Assembly (NCBI RefSeq): GCF_964246085.1
Contig: NZ_CAXTPD010000012.1
Length of the DNA stretch: 64,000 nucleotides
Source: Brotaphodocola sp003480315
GTDB lineage: Bacteria; Bacillota; Clostridia; Lachnospirales; Lachnospiraceae
Reading direction: 5' to 3' (one strand)
A program made the position numbers and the translations under genes. How positions within the stretch are numbered: position 1 is the stretch's first letter; every line of letters starts with the position of its first letter. Below the pieces are notes generated by a model. That model ran no database searches and had not been told where the DNA came from. It saw only the letters and a list, made by a program, of their open reading frames with translations. Of the stretch, positions 52,325 to 61,623 are shown one piece after another.

Positions 52325-53842
52325 ATGAAGCATTACAAAAAGATGATGCTCCTGATCTACGGGGCTTTGCTCTTGATCTGCATTGGAATCGTGTGGCTTC
52401 TTGGAGCGCTGAACCGGCAGGGCAATACTGAAAATAACCGGGAATATACGGTTCAGGAGGACACCTCTCAGGCAGGAGAAAACCAGAATGAAAATGGAAC
52501 GTCCGGAACTGAGAATGGAGCCGGTTTGGATGAGACCGGTAATGGCCTAGATGAATCAGAAGAGTATGAGGCAGAGCATAACACAAAAGAGACAGAGATA
52601 GAAGAGAAGCCTTATGAGCCGCCGACTCTGATGCTGGCTTCTGATCTTCATTATATGAGCAGCACCACCCACGATGACGGAAAAGCTTTCCGGAGCATGG
52701 TGGAGCACGATGACGGCAAGCTTGACCAGTACAGTGACGAGATGCTTGATACGCTGGTAGAAACGGCGATCGAGAATCATCCGACGGCTCTGGCCCTGAC
52801 CGGGGACATCACCTTAAATGGTGAGCGGATCAACCATGAACTGCTGGCTGAGAAGCTGCAGAAGGTTCAGGATGCAGGCATTCCGGTGCTGGTGATTCCC
52901 GGCAACCATGATATCCGGAATCAAAACGCAGCCACCTATTTTGGTGAAAAACGGGAAGAGGCAGAGTATCTGGAAACGGGAGATGACTTTTATGAGATCT
53001 ATCACCGGTTTGGGTATGACCAGTCTCCGAACCTGGATATGGCATCCCTGAGCTATGTGTATCCGCTGGATGCAAAGCACTGGCTTCTGATGCTGGATTC
53101 CTGTATTTATGATGACGGAAATCATGTGGAAGGGCGTATCAGCGAGGCAACACTCAAATGGATGGAAGTCCATCTCCGGGTGGCAAAGGAACATGATATT
53201 CAGGTGATCGTGCTGGCTCACCACAATTTGCTCCAGGAAAGCCGCCTGTTCACAACTCAGTGTGAAATGGAGAACGGGCCGGAGGTGACGGCACTGCTGG
53301 AGGCGTATCAGGTACCGCTTTATATCAGCGGACATCTGCACGTACAGCGGATCCGGGAGCATGTAACAGGTCCGGGGCTGGAAGATGTGCAGAATGGTAT
53401 CCATGAGATCGTGCTGAGTCCGTATTCCTTCCCCGGAAATCAGTACGGTATGCTGAGCTGGGACCTGGACGATACTATGACGTTTAAGACCCGGCATGCG
53501 GACGTGGCAGCATGGGCAAAGACACAGGGATCGAAAAATCCGGAATTGCTCAATTTTGCGGACTGGTCTTTACAGTATGGAAAATCTGTGATCCGGGAGC
53601 AGGTGAAGCAGACCATTACTCTGGTGCCGGATGATCTGAAGGAAAAGATGGCATCCCTGTATGCAGATCTATACTTCCCCTACTGCCTCGGTGAGGCAGT
53701 GCCATGGAGTGATGCAAAGCAGACCTCGGCCTACACTTTGTGGCAGCGCGTGGACCCGAAGGGAAAGAAGTTTAAGGAGATGCAGAGTATGGCAGAGGAC
53801 AGTCGCGTGGCAAGACAGAGTTGGAACAGTGCCGGCAGTTAA
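52325..53842 (+). CDS. Membrane-anchored metallophosphoesterase
   Basis: A 505-residue calcineurin-like phosphoesterase. An uncleaved N-terminal helix (about 7-28) anchors it, with an acidic Asn/Glu-rich linker to about 95, so the enzyme faces outside. Motifs in order are ASDLHYM, LTGDITLNG, PGNHDI, LAHHNLL and SGHLHVQR. This resembles secreted phosphodiesterases. The substrate is unknown. It is monocistronic, with a gaggt-like weak ribosome site. Confidence 0.85.
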   Translation: MKHYKKMMLLIYGALLLICIGIVWLLGALNRQGNTENNREYTVQEDTSQAGENQNENGTSGTENGAGLDETGNGLDESEEYEAEHNTKETEIEEKPYEPPTLMLASDLHYMSSTTHDDGKAFRSMVEHDDGKLDQYSDEMLDTLVETAIENHPTALALTGDITLNGERINHELLAEKLQKVQDAGIPVLVIPGNHDIRNQNAATYFGEKREEAEYLETGDDFYEIYHRFGYDQSPNLDMASLSYVYPLDAKHWLLMLDSCIYDDGNHVEGRISEATLKWMEVHLRVAKEHDIQVIVLAHHNLLQESRLFTTQCEMENGPEVTALLEAYQVPLYISGHLHVQRIREHVTGPGLEDVQNGIHEIVLSPYSFPGNQYGMLSWDLDDTMTFKTRHADVAAWAKTQGSKNPELLNFADWSLQYGKSVIREQVKQTITLVPDDLKEKMASLYADLYFPYCLGEAVPWSDAKQTSAYTLWQRVDPKGKKFKEMQSMAEDSRVARQSWNSAGS

Positions 53843-53896
53843 AAACCGGAAAATCATACAATAATAATATTGTAATTGAGCCAGTCAGAATAGTGT

Positions 53897-53925
53897 TTGT
53901 TTTTCAGATGGGAACGAGTTATAGT
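53897..53925 (+). promoter_or_regulatory. Promoter of the YitT gene
   Basis: TTGTTT at 53897-53902 and TATAGT at 53920-53925 with a 17-base spacer. Confidence 0.5.
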
Positions 53926-54010
53926 CTCTCTGGCAGACAGGAGAGATTATGGCCCGTGACTGTGATGGTATTGAACAGTTACGGATTTTTGCAGAATTTG
54001 GGGGAGAATT

Positions 54011-54880
54011 ATGGCTACACAGCAGATTGAAGATCCGGTTAAACGTAAGATTGCGGAATACGCACTGATCACCGTGAGCATCTGGATCATGGTCGTTGGA
54101 ATTTATTTTTTTAAGTTTCCGAATAACTTTTCTTTTGGCGGCGTTACGGGTTTTTCGTCCGTGGTCAGCAGACTGACCGGCATGAATGCCAGTGACTTTA
54201 CGTTCATGGTGAACACAGGACTTCTGGTCATGGGCTTTTTATTTTTGGGAACCGATGTTGGCATTAAGACGGTATACGCCAGCATGCTGATGTCCTTCAG
54301 CTTAAGCGCCCTGGACCGCTTTGTTCCGTTAGCAGGAACCATTACCGACCAGCCGATGCTGGAACTGATCTTTGCAATCTTTCTTCCGGCCGTTGGATCC
54401 GCAGTTTTATTTAACATCGGAGCGTCCAGCGGTGGTACCGATATCATTGCCATGATCTTAAAGGCACATTCCAGCATGAATATCGGAACGGCACTTCTGG
54501 TGGTGGATATTACCTCTGTGGTTATGTCCTTTTTTGTATTCGGACCGACTACCGGACTGTATTCCTCGCTGGGACTGATGGCGAAGTCCCTGGTAATTGA
54601 CGGTGTCATCGAGAATATCAACCTTTGTAAATGCTTTCATATCATCTGTGATGATCCGGATCCGATCTGTGATTTCATCATCCGGGAGTTAAACCGCAGT
54701 GCCACTGTTTACAAGGCACAGGGCGCTTTTTCCCATCACAGCAAGACCGTTATTATGACAACCATGAAACGCAGTCAGGCCGTGCACCTGCGCAACTACA
54801 TCAAGAAAGTGGAGCCGACCGCATTCATCCTGATCTCCAACTCCAGTGAGATCATCGGCAAGGGATTTTTAAGTAATTAA
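54011..54880 (+). CDS. YitT family membrane protein
   Basis: A 289-residue protein with five to six membrane helices in the first 200 residues (YitT/DUF161) and a soluble C-terminal DUF2179 domain (about 205-289). Family blocks GGVTGFSSV and GASSGGTDIIA are clear. The function is unknown; such proteins are common in multiple copies in Firmicutes. Ribosome site: ggggagaa. It is followed by a weak hairpin terminator at 54897-54940. Confidence 0.85.
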   Translation: MATQQIEDPVKRKIAEYALITVSIWIMVVGIYFFKFPNNFSFGGVTGFSSVVSRLTGMNASDFTFMVNTGLLVMGFLFLGTDVGIKTVYASMLMSFSLSALDRFVPLAGTITDQPMLELIFAIFLPAVGSAVLFNIGASSGGTDIIAMILKAHSSMNIGTALLVVDITSVVMSFFVFGPTTGLYSSLGLMAKSLVIDGVIENINLCKCFHIICDDPDPICDFIIRELNRSATVYKAQGAFSHHSKTVIMTTMKRSQAVHLRNYIKKVEPTAFILISNSSEIIGKGFLSN

Positions 54881-54896
54881 ATACAGCATGAAAATG

Positions 54897-54940
54897 AGAA
54901 AACCACAGTAGTTTCCGGAAAGAAGCCACGGTGGTTTTCT
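54897..54940 (+). terminator. Weak hairpin after the YitT gene
   Basis: A 10-bp stem AGAAAACCAC / GTGGTTTTCT with a 24-base loop. The T-rich part lies in the stem, so it is a weak terminator. A TATAAT follows at 54945-54950 and may start the next gene. Confidence 0.5.
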
Positions 54941-54980
54941 GGCATATAATAGAGAAAAGAAGAATACTGGAGGAAGGAAG

Positions 54981-55778
54981 ATGGCAGACAACAATCCGCA
55001 GCTTCAATCCGTGGATCGGTTTCAGAAAGCATATATAGAACAGGAAAAATATCATGAGAGAAAAGTCAGAACCATAAGAGTCATGATCCTGGTGCTGTTT
55101 CTCGCCCTGTGGGAGCTCTGTACACGACTGGATATGGTGGATGATTTTATATTCAGCTCGCCGTCCAGAGTCTTTTTTTGTTTCCGGAAGATGGTGCTGG
55201 ATGGCAGCATCTTTTCCCATATCGGCATCACACTGTTCGAAACGATTGTCAGCTTTCTGATTGTTACGATAATCGGAATTTCGGCAGCAGTCCTGCTGTG
55301 GTCCAGCCGGAGTGCATCGGAAATCCTGGAGCCGTATCTGGTGATGCTAAACAGCCTTCCAAAGTCCGCTCTTGCTCCTATGCTGATCGTGTGGATGGGA
55401 AGTCATGTGCATACCATCATCGCGGCGGCGGTTTCCGTAGCTGTGTTCGGCTCAATCCTGACGCTGCAGTCCGGATTTTCCTCTATGGATCCGGATCAGA
55501 TCCGGTTGATCTATACTCTTGGAGGAACGAAGAAGGATGTGCTCACAAAGGTATTATTGCCTGGCTCTGTGCCTTTGATCTTGAGCAATATGAAGGTCAA
55601 TGTGGGACTGTGTCTGGTGGGGGTGATCATCGGAGAATTCCTGGCGGCAAGGAGAGGACTTGGTTATCTTATTATTTATGGCAGCCAGGTTTTTCAGCTG
55701 GACTGTGTCGTGTTATCCATCGTGCTTCTGTGCCTTTTTTCGTCCCTGTTTTATCGGATGATTGCCGGAAGGGAATGA
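54981..55778 (+). CDS. ABC transporter permease (SsuC/TauC type), orphan
   Basis: A 265-residue membrane protein with six helices and the binding-protein-dependent transport fold. The EAA-type loop (YTLGGTKKDVLTKVLLPGSVP) contacts the ATPase. It is of the nitrate/sulfonate/taurine type (SsuC/TauC). No ATPase or solute-binding gene is adjacent, and a strong terminator closes the transcript right after it. Its partners must be encoded elsewhere or it is a leftover. Ribosome site: ggaggaagg. Confidence 0.85.
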   Translation: MADNNPQLQSVDRFQKAYIEQEKYHERKVRTIRVMILVLFLALWELCTRLDMVDDFIFSSPSRVFFCFRKMVLDGSIFSHIGITLFETIVSFLIVTIIGISAAVLLWSSRSASEILEPYLVMLNSLPKSALAPMLIVWMGSHVHTIIAAAVSVAVFGSILTLQSGFSSMDPDQIRLIYTLGGTKKDVLTKVLLPGSVPLILSNMKVNVGLCLVGVIIGEFLAARRGLGYLIIYGSQVFQLDCVVLSIVLLCLFSSLFYRMIAGRE

Positions 55779-55791
55779 TACGGTGGGACAG

Positions 55792-55832
55792 AGGAAGCCC
55801 TTTATTTCTGTGAAATAAAGGGCTTCCTTTTC
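55792..55832 (+). terminator. Strong terminator after the ABC permease
   Basis: A perfect 17-bp stem (55792-55808 with 55812-55828) with a 3-base loop and following Ts. Confidence 0.93.
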
Positions 55833-55903
55833 TCTGAGTTTGATGTTAAAATATCGGCTGACATAGTAAAAAAAGAAAAATTGTGCATAATTACAAAAAA
55901 CCG

Positions 55904-55932
55904 TTTACATTTCATGGTTTGTATGTTAATAT
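55904..55932 (+). promoter_or_regulatory. Promoter of the lacI-type gene
   Basis: TTTACA at 55904-55909 and TAATAT at 55927-55932 with a 17-base spacer, directly before an operator-like site. Confidence 0.6.
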
Positions 55933-55936
55933 CATA

Positions 55937-55954
55937 TATGTAATCGGTTTCCTA
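55937..55954. promoter_or_regulatory. Degenerate LacI-type operator upstream of the regulator
   Basis: TATGTAATCGGTTTCCTA matches the perfect palindrome at 57035 at 15 of 18 positions. It lies at the expected transcription start, which points to autoregulation. Confidence 0.65.
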
Positions 55955-55981
55955 AAATGGAAGCGAAAGAGGACGTTTTAA

Positions 55982-57010
55982 ATGAATATTAAAGAACTGG
56001 CTAAGCGTGCAGGCGTTTCTTCTGCCACAGTCTCAAGAGTGCTGAATAACTCTGGATATGTAAAAGAAGAAACACGAAAAAAGGTGCTGGAAGCGGTGGA
56101 GGAGTATCATTATGTTCCCAGTGCGATCGCGCGGAACTTAAGTATTAATGACAATCCGAGTATTGGCGTGATCATTCCGGATATTGAAAATGAGTTCTTT
56201 TTTAAGGCCATCAGCGGAATCGGTGAAATTGCGGACAGCTATCACTACAACATCGTATATTTCGGAACGAATGAGACCCTGGGCAAAGAACATGAGTTTT
56301 TGAATGCAGCGATCAGCCAACGCCTGAAGGGCGTGATCATTGCGCCGGTCTCCCAGCTGGATACGGTTACAAAGGACAGTCTGCTCAAGCTGGAAGAATC
56401 CGGCATCCCGGTTGTCCTTATCGACCGAGATATCCGGGGAGCACGTTTTGATGGAGTGTTTGTTGATAATTTTGGCGGAGCGTATGACGGCGTGGAGGCA
56501 CTGATCCAGAATGGCCATAAAAAGATCGCTGTGATTGCCGGACCAGGCACTTCGAAGCCCGGAAAAGAGCGGCTTCAGGGATATCGGCAGGCCATGGAGG
56601 ATGCAGGGATCCCCGTACGGGAAGAATATGTTGCCTATGGGGATTTCAAGAGTGAGAAAGCCTATGAGTCAACAAAGTATCTGCTTGAACAGCAGGATCC
56701 GCCGACAGCAATCTTTTCATCCAACAATGAATCAACACTCGGGTGCTTAAAATATCTGACCGAGAAAGGCATGGTGCCGGGACGGGAGATCGCACTTTTG
56801 GGGTTTGATGATATCGAAACACTGAAAGTCATTGATTACAGGCTGTCTGTGGTGGAGCGTGATGCAAGACAACAGGGAATGGAGGCTATGAAGCTTCTCA
56901 TGGAATGCTTTGCAGACAGTAAGAACCGGCAGCGCGGAAAAAGGATTCTGGTTCCGTATCGGGTCATTCTGCGAGGATCAGAAAAGAGTACGAAAGAAAT
57001 GTGTATGTAA
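55982..57010 (+). CDS. LacI-family regulator of the ribose/deoxyribose operon
   Basis: A 342-residue LacI/GalR repressor. The helix-turn-helix (about 1-46) reads NIKELAKRAGVSSATVSRVLNNSG, followed by the hinge and a periplasmic-binding-protein-like sensor domain (about 58-330). It directly precedes deoC and the rbs genes, with an operator on each side, so it very likely represses this operon until ribose, deoxyribose or a phosphate of them is present. It uses a weak ribosome site (gagga). Confidence 0.9.
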   Translation: MNIKELAKRAGVSSATVSRVLNNSGYVKEETRKKVLEAVEEYHYVPSAIARNLSINDNPSIGVIIPDIENEFFFKAISGIGEIADSYHYNIVYFGTNETLGKEHEFLNAAISQRLKGVIIAPVSQLDTVTKDSLLKLEESGIPVVLIDRDIRGARFDGVFVDNFGGAYDGVEALIQNGHKKIAVIAGPGTSKPGKERLQGYRQAMEDAGIPVREEYVAYGDFKSEKAYESTKYLLEQQDPPTAIFSSNNESTLGCLKYLTEKGMVPGREIALLGFDDIETLKVIDYRLSVVERDARQQGMEAMKLLMECFADSKNRQRGKRILVPYRVILRGSEKSTKEMCM

Positions 57011-57034
57011 GATGCACATTTTTCTTTGAAACAA

Positions 57035-57052
57035 TATGTAACCGGTTACATA
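57035..57052. promoter_or_regulatory. Perfect LacI-type operator before deoC
   Basis: TATGTAACCGGTTACATA is a perfect 18-bp palindrome with the central CG of LacI-family sites. It lies between the regulator gene and deoC. Confidence 0.85.
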
Positions 57053-57087
57053 CAGAGAGAAATATTTATCATAAAGGAGAGAGTATT

Positions 57088-57723
57088 ATGAACTTAAATC
57101 GCATGATCGATCACACAATGTTAAAGGCAGACGCAACAAAGGAAACCATCATCCGTTACTGCAGAGAAGCGAAGGAGCATGAGTTTGCATCTGTCTGCGT
57201 AAATACCTGCTTTGTTCCGCTGGTGGCTGACGAGTTAAAGGGCAGTGAAGTAAAGACCTGCTGTGTGGTTGGTTTTCCGTTGGGAGCCATGCTGACGACA
57301 GCCAAGGCTTTTGAAGCATCTGAAGCAGTAAAAGCCGGAGCCGATGAAGTGGATATGGTTATCAATATCAGTGCACTGAAAGATAAAGATGATAACTACG
57401 TGGAAGATGATATCCGTGCAGTGGTTGAAGCATCCAAAGGCGCAGTTGTAAAAGTGATTATTGAGACCTGCCTCCTTACTGATGAGGAGAAGGTTCGGGC
57501 GTGCGAATTATCTGTAAAAGCCGGAGCGGATTTTGTAAAGACTTCAACCGGATTTTCTACCGGTGGTGCTACTGTGGAAGACGTGGCATTGATGAAAAAG
57601 ACCGTTGGCGAGCGTGCAAAGGTAAAGGCAAGCGGCGGTATTCGCACACCGGAGGCGGCAAAGGCGCTGGTAGAAGCAGGCGCAGACCGGATCGGTGCCG
57701 GAAATGGAATTGTGTTGCTGTAG
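57088..57723 (+). CDS. deoC: Deoxyribose-phosphate aldolase
   Basis: A 211-residue class I aldolase that splits 2-deoxyribose 5-phosphate into acetaldehyde and glyceraldehyde 3-phosphate. The Schiff-base lysine is K151 in ADFVKTSTGF and the proton-relay lysine K180 in VKASGGIR; the aspartate in DEVDMVIN completes the site. Being first in an otherwise ribose-type operon, it suggests that deoxyribose is a substrate of the system. Start 57088 follows aaaggaga. Confidence 0.95.
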   Translation: MNLNRMIDHTMLKADATKETIIRYCREAKEHEFASVCVNTCFVPLVADELKGSEVKTCCVVGFPLGAMLTTAKAFEASEAVKAGADEVDMVINISALKDKDDNYVEDDIRAVVEASKGAVVKVIIETCLLTDEEKVRACELSVKAGADFVKTSTGFSTGGATVEDVALMKKTVGERAKVKASGGIRTPEAAKALVEAGADRIGAGNGIVLL

Positions 57724-57759
57724 CAGTTTGGGGATAAAAAGGAAAGAAGGAGACAGCTT

Positions 57760-58689
57760 ATGGGGAAGAAAACAGTTGTATTTGGAAGCTTTGTTGTGGA
57801 TCTGATGGGAAGAACCCCGCATCTTCCGGCAGCAGGAGAAACCGTAAAAGGAACCGTATTCAAAATGGGACCGGGAGGAAAGGGATTCAACCAGGGCGTA
57901 GCTGCTCATAAAGCCGGAGCCGATGTGACCATGGTAACAAAGCTTGGCCGGGATACTTTTGCTGACATTGCATTAAATACCATGAAGGAGCTTGGCATGA
58001 AGCAGGACCGTATCCTGTATTCGGATGATACCGAGACAGGCTGTGCGCTGATCATGGTAGATGAAAATACCAGTCAGAACGAGATTGTAGTGATTCTGGG
58101 TTCCTGCAATACGATTTCTGATGCGGAGGTAGATTCTCTGGAGGATCTGCTGGATGGCTGTGAATATATGCTGACCCAGCTGGAAACGAATGTATCTTCG
58201 GTAGAGCGCATTGTGGATATTGCCTGCAAAAAGGGTGTTAAGGTTATCTTAAATACTGCGCCGGTACAGCCGATCAGTGATGAACTTCTCAGCAAGGTTG
58301 ATCTGATCACACCGAATGAGGTAGAGGCAGAAATCCTGACCGGTGTGAAGGTTGACAGTGAAGAAGCGGCAGATAAAGCAGCTGAGTGGTTTTTCGGCAA
58401 AGGAGTAAAACGAGTGCTGATTACTCTGGGGGGCAGAGGTGTTTACATCAACACCGGAGATAAAAAAGGAATTATCCCGGCTTATAAGGTTAATGCAATT
58501 GATACAACAGGTGCCGGAGATGCCTTCAATGGCGGACTTCTGGCGGCACTGGCCGAGGATAAGGATATCTGGGAGGCTGCAGATTTTGCGAATGCGCTGG
58601 CTGCATTATCTGTTCAGAAAATCGGAACGACACCATCTATGCCGGTCAGAAGTGAAATCGATGACTTTTTAAATGCACATAAAAAATAG
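57760..58689 (+). CDS. rbsK: Ribokinase (or deoxyribokinase)
   Basis: A 309-residue PfkB-family sugar kinase. The signatures are GPGGKGFNQGVAA near the N-terminus and DTTGAGDAFNGG (D248 to D254), with D254 as the base. It phosphorylates ribose at O5. Because deoC lies directly upstream, it may also or mainly use deoxyribose; sequence alone does not decide. Ribosome site: gaaggagac. rbsD starts 12 bases later. Confidence 0.9.
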   Translation: MGKKTVVFGSFVVDLMGRTPHLPAAGETVKGTVFKMGPGGKGFNQGVAAHKAGADVTMVTKLGRDTFADIALNTMKELGMKQDRILYSDDTETGCALIMVDENTSQNEIVVILGSCNTISDAEVDSLEDLLDGCEYMLTQLETNVSSVERIVDIACKKGVKVILNTAPVQPISDELLSKVDLITPNEVEAEILTGVKVDSEEAADKAAEWFFGKGVKRVLITLGGRGVYINTGDKKGIIPAYKVNAIDTTGAGDAFNGGLLAALAEDKDIWEAADFANALAALSVQKIGTTPSMPVRSEIDDFLNAHKK

Positions 58690-58701
58690 GGGGAAGAAAT
58701 T

Positions 58702-59100
58702 ATGCTGAAAACTGGAATTTTACATCCGCAGCTGGCAAGAGTGCTCGCGGAACTGCGTCATAAGGATACACTGGTGATCGGAGATGCAGGACTTCCGATC
58801 CCGAAAGGGGTAGAGCGCATCGATCTTGGCTGGAGACCGGGAGATCCTGCCTATCTGGATGTACTGGAGGAAATCTTAAAATATATTGTGGTTGAAAAAG
58901 CTACCTTTGCGGATGAGGCACTCCGTGTAACGCCAGAGTTTCATGAAAAGGCAAAGGCGCTTCTTCCGGCGGAACTTCCGGTGGAGTATATTCCGCATAC
59001 AGAATTAAAAGCCAGAAGCGCAAACGCGAAAGCAATCATTCTTACGGGAGAGTTTACAGGCTATACTAATGTAATCCTTACTGCAGGCTGCGCTTATTAG
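58702..59100 (+). CDS. rbsD: D-ribose pyranase
   Basis: A 132-residue enzyme that interconverts pyranose and furanose ribose. H20 in LRHKDTLVIGDAGLPIP is the catalytic histidine. The C-terminal YTNVILTAGCAY is typical of the family. It lies between the kinase and the transporter genes as in classical rbs operons. Its ribosome site (gggggaa) is strong. Confidence 0.95.
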   Translation: MLKTGILHPQLARVLAELRHKDTLVIGDAGLPIPKGVERIDLGWRPGDPAYLDVLEEILKYIVVEKATFADEALRVTPEFHEKAKALLPAELPVEYIPHTELKARSANAKAIILTGEFTGYTNVILTAGCAY

Positions 59101-59126
59101 TGCAAGAAACCCGAAGGAGGCGGAAA

Positions 59127-60629
59127 ATGGGGGATCGTGTTATATTGCGCCTGGAGGATATTGTTAAGACATTCCCGGGCGTAAAGGCTTTGGATGGGGT
59201 AAAGCTTGATGTGAAAGAGGGGGAGGTTCATGCGCTCTGCGGGGAGAACGGAGCCGGCAAATCAACCCTGATGAAGATCATTGCAGGCGCGCAGGGCTAT
59301 ACCTCCGGTCATATGTACATCAATGACCAGGAGGTGGTATTCCATTCGACCAAGGAAGCGGAAAAAATGGGGATTGCCATGATCTATCAGGAATTTAATA
59401 TGGTTCCTGAGCTTTCTGTGGCAGAGAATATGTACCTTGGCAGACTGCCGAAAACACAGCTTGGGGTGGTTGACTGGAAAAAGCTTTATCAGGATGCGGA
59501 TGAGGTTTTGAAAAAGCTCGGCTTAAAATTTGACTGCCGCAATAAAGTAAAGAATTTGTCGGTAGCAGAATCGCAGATGACGGAGATCGCAAAATGTCTG
59601 ACGATCGGTGCAAAGGTTATTATCATGGATGAGCCAACTGCGGCACTGACAGATGAGGAAATTCAGATTTTATTCCGGATCATTGCGGAATTAAAGGCAA
59701 AGGGAATTTCTATTTTGTACATATCACACCGTATGGATGAAATTTTCCGGATTTCAGATCGGCTGACCGTATTCCGGGATGGAAAATACATTGCGACGAA
59801 AGCAATCGGAGAAACCGATTATGATGATGTGGTTTCCATGATGGTAGGACGGAGTGTGACCAACCTTTATCCGAAACGAAATTATGAAAAACAGGATGTT
59901 GCGATGGAACTTCGCAATGTAACCGGAAAGGGAGTACACGGTGTCAGCTTAAAGCTGCACAAAGGAGAAATTCTTGGTGTGGCAGGACTTCTTGGCTCCG
60001 GAACGATCGAACTATCCAAAATCGTATATGGTGCACTGCCGATGACGGATGGGGAAATTATCATCAATGGAGAGAAAAAAGATTGTTCCTCACCACGAAA
60101 AGCTTTAAAAGCAGGTATCGGGTTTGTCTCAGATGACCGCAAGCAGGAGGGACTGGTCCTGATCCGTAATATCCGGGAAAATATTTCCATGTCGTCTCTG
60201 GATAAGATCAGCAATGGTCTGTATCTGAATAAGGCAAAAGAAACAGAAAATATCAATGCAGAGGTAAAGCGCCTGAATATCAAGATCAGCAGTCCGGCTC
60301 AGCTTGCCGGAAAGCTGAGCGGCGGAAACCAGCAGAAAGTTGTATTCGCAAAGGTACTGGAGGCAGATCCGTCCATACTGATTCTGGACGAGCCTACCCG
60401 TGGTGTCGATGTGGGCGCAAAGGCAGAGATTTATCAGATTATGGATGAACTGACAAAGCAGGGAAAGAGCATTATTCTGATCTCAACGGATCTGCCCGAG
60501 GTGATCGGCATGAGTGACCGCGTGGTGATCATGCGTGAGGGATATACCGTTCTGGAAATTGATAAGTCAGAGATGAATCAGGAAAAAATATTAGCCTATG
60601 CGTCAGGAGGAGTCAGTGAAAATGAATAA
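59127..60629 (+). CDS. rbsA: Ribose ABC transporter ATPase
   Basis: A 500-residue double ABC ATPase of the sugar (CUT2) type. The first half has Walker A GENGAGKST (39-47), signature LSVAESQ and Walker B VIIMDEPTAAL. The second half has a degenerate Walker A (GLLGSGTIEL) but intact LSGGNQQ and Walker B, as is normal in RbsA. It energises uptake through RbsC with RbsB. Start 59127 follows aaggagg. Its end overlaps rbsC by 8 bases. Confidence 0.95.
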   Translation: MGDRVILRLEDIVKTFPGVKALDGVKLDVKEGEVHALCGENGAGKSTLMKIIAGAQGYTSGHMYINDQEVVFHSTKEAEKMGIAMIYQEFNMVPELSVAENMYLGRLPKTQLGVVDWKKLYQDADEVLKKLGLKFDCRNKVKNLSVAESQMTEIAKCLTIGAKVIIMDEPTAALTDEEIQILFRIIAELKAKGISILYISHRMDEIFRISDRLTVFRDGKYIATKAIGETDYDDVVSMMVGRSVTNLYPKRNYEKQDVAMELRNVTGKGVHGVSLKLHKGEILGVAGLLGSGTIELSKIVYGALPMTDGEIIINGEKKDCSSPRKALKAGIGFVSDDRKQEGLVLIRNIRENISMSSLDKISNGLYLNKAKETENINAEVKRLNIKISSPAQLAGKLSGGNQQKVVFAKVLEADPSILILDEPTRGVDVGAKAEIYQIMDELTKQGKSIILISTDLPEVIGMSDRVVIMREGYTVLEIDKSEMNQEKILAYASGGVSENE

Positions 60630-61575
60630 GAAAAAATTAATCAATCAGATTAATATCTACCGCTCCGTGTTGATCCTTCTTGTGATCTGTGTATTTGCAA
60701 CGATTTTGTCTCCAAGCTTTTTGAGTGTGACAAACCTGTTCAATGTTTTTAAGCAGATCACGGTAGCGGGAATTGTCGGATGCGGTATGACATTTGTAAT
60801 TTTAACCGGTGGTATTGACCTTTCCGTTGGCTCTATTCTGGGATTATCCGGTGTACTGGCCTCCGGTGTGCTGGCATCGACCGGCAATACGGCTGTGGCT
60901 GTCGCAGTATCCCTGACAGTCGGTATTGCCTGCGGTGCAGTGAATGGATTTTTCGTATCTGTCTGTGGTATCCCGCCGTTTATTTCTACCCTTGGTATGA
61001 TGACGTTGCTTCGCGGTGTGATTCTTGTATACACAAAGGGCTCGCCGATTCCGATCAAATCAGATGCCTACAAGTTCTTTGGTAAAGGCAGTATCGCAGG
61101 AATCCCGGTGCCGGTCATCATCCTCATCATTGTATTCTTATTGGCACATTATATCCTCACTCAGACCTCCTACGGACGCAGTGTGTATGCGGTGGGCGGA
61201 AACCGCGAGGCAGCGCGTCTTTCCGGTATCCGGGTAAAAACCAGTGAGTTTCTGGTATATACCTTAAATGGTCTGATGTGTGGTATGGCAGGACTGATCC
61301 TGACAGCACGTCTTGGATCTGCGCAGTCCACAAGCGGAACAGGTATCGAGATGGATGCCATTGCAGCTGTTATTCTTGGGGGAACCAGCTTAAGCGGTGG
61401 TGTCGGATTCGTGCTTCCGACGGTAGTCGGCGCGATGATCATGGGTATTATTGATAACATCCTGACCCTTATGAATGTAAATCCGCATGCAACCAATATT
61501 GTGAAGGGTGCGGTGATCTTAATTGCAGTACTGGTGGACAAGAAGGTAAAGGATCTGTCTGCAAAGGCTGAATAA
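60622..61575 (+). CDS. rbsC: Ribose ABC transporter permease
   Basis: A 317-residue membrane protein of the CUT2 permease family with 8-10 helices. Family blocks are GIDLSVGSILGLSG, GGNREAARLSGI (ATPase contact loop) and VILGGTSLSGG. Start 60622 lies within the end of rbsA behind an aggagga site, so the two are translationally coupled. Confidence 0.95.
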   Translation: MNKKKLINQINIYRSVLILLVICVFATILSPSFLSVTNLFNVFKQITVAGIVGCGMTFVILTGGIDLSVGSILGLSGVLASGVLASTGNTAVAVAVSLTVGIACGAVNGFFVSVCGIPPFISTLGMMTLLRGVILVYTKGSPIPIKSDAYKFFGKGSIAGIPVPVIILIIVFLLAHYILTQTSYGRSVYAVGGNREAARLSGIRVKTSEFLVYTLNGLMCGMAGLILTARLGSAQSTSGTGIEMDAIAAVILGGTSLSGGVGFVLPTVVGAMIMGIIDNILTLMNVNPHATNIVKGAVILIAVLVDKKVKDLSAKAE

Positions 61576-61623
61576 AAGGCGTAAATATCCCTGCGGGGAA
61601 AAATAAAAAAGGAGAATGTATTT

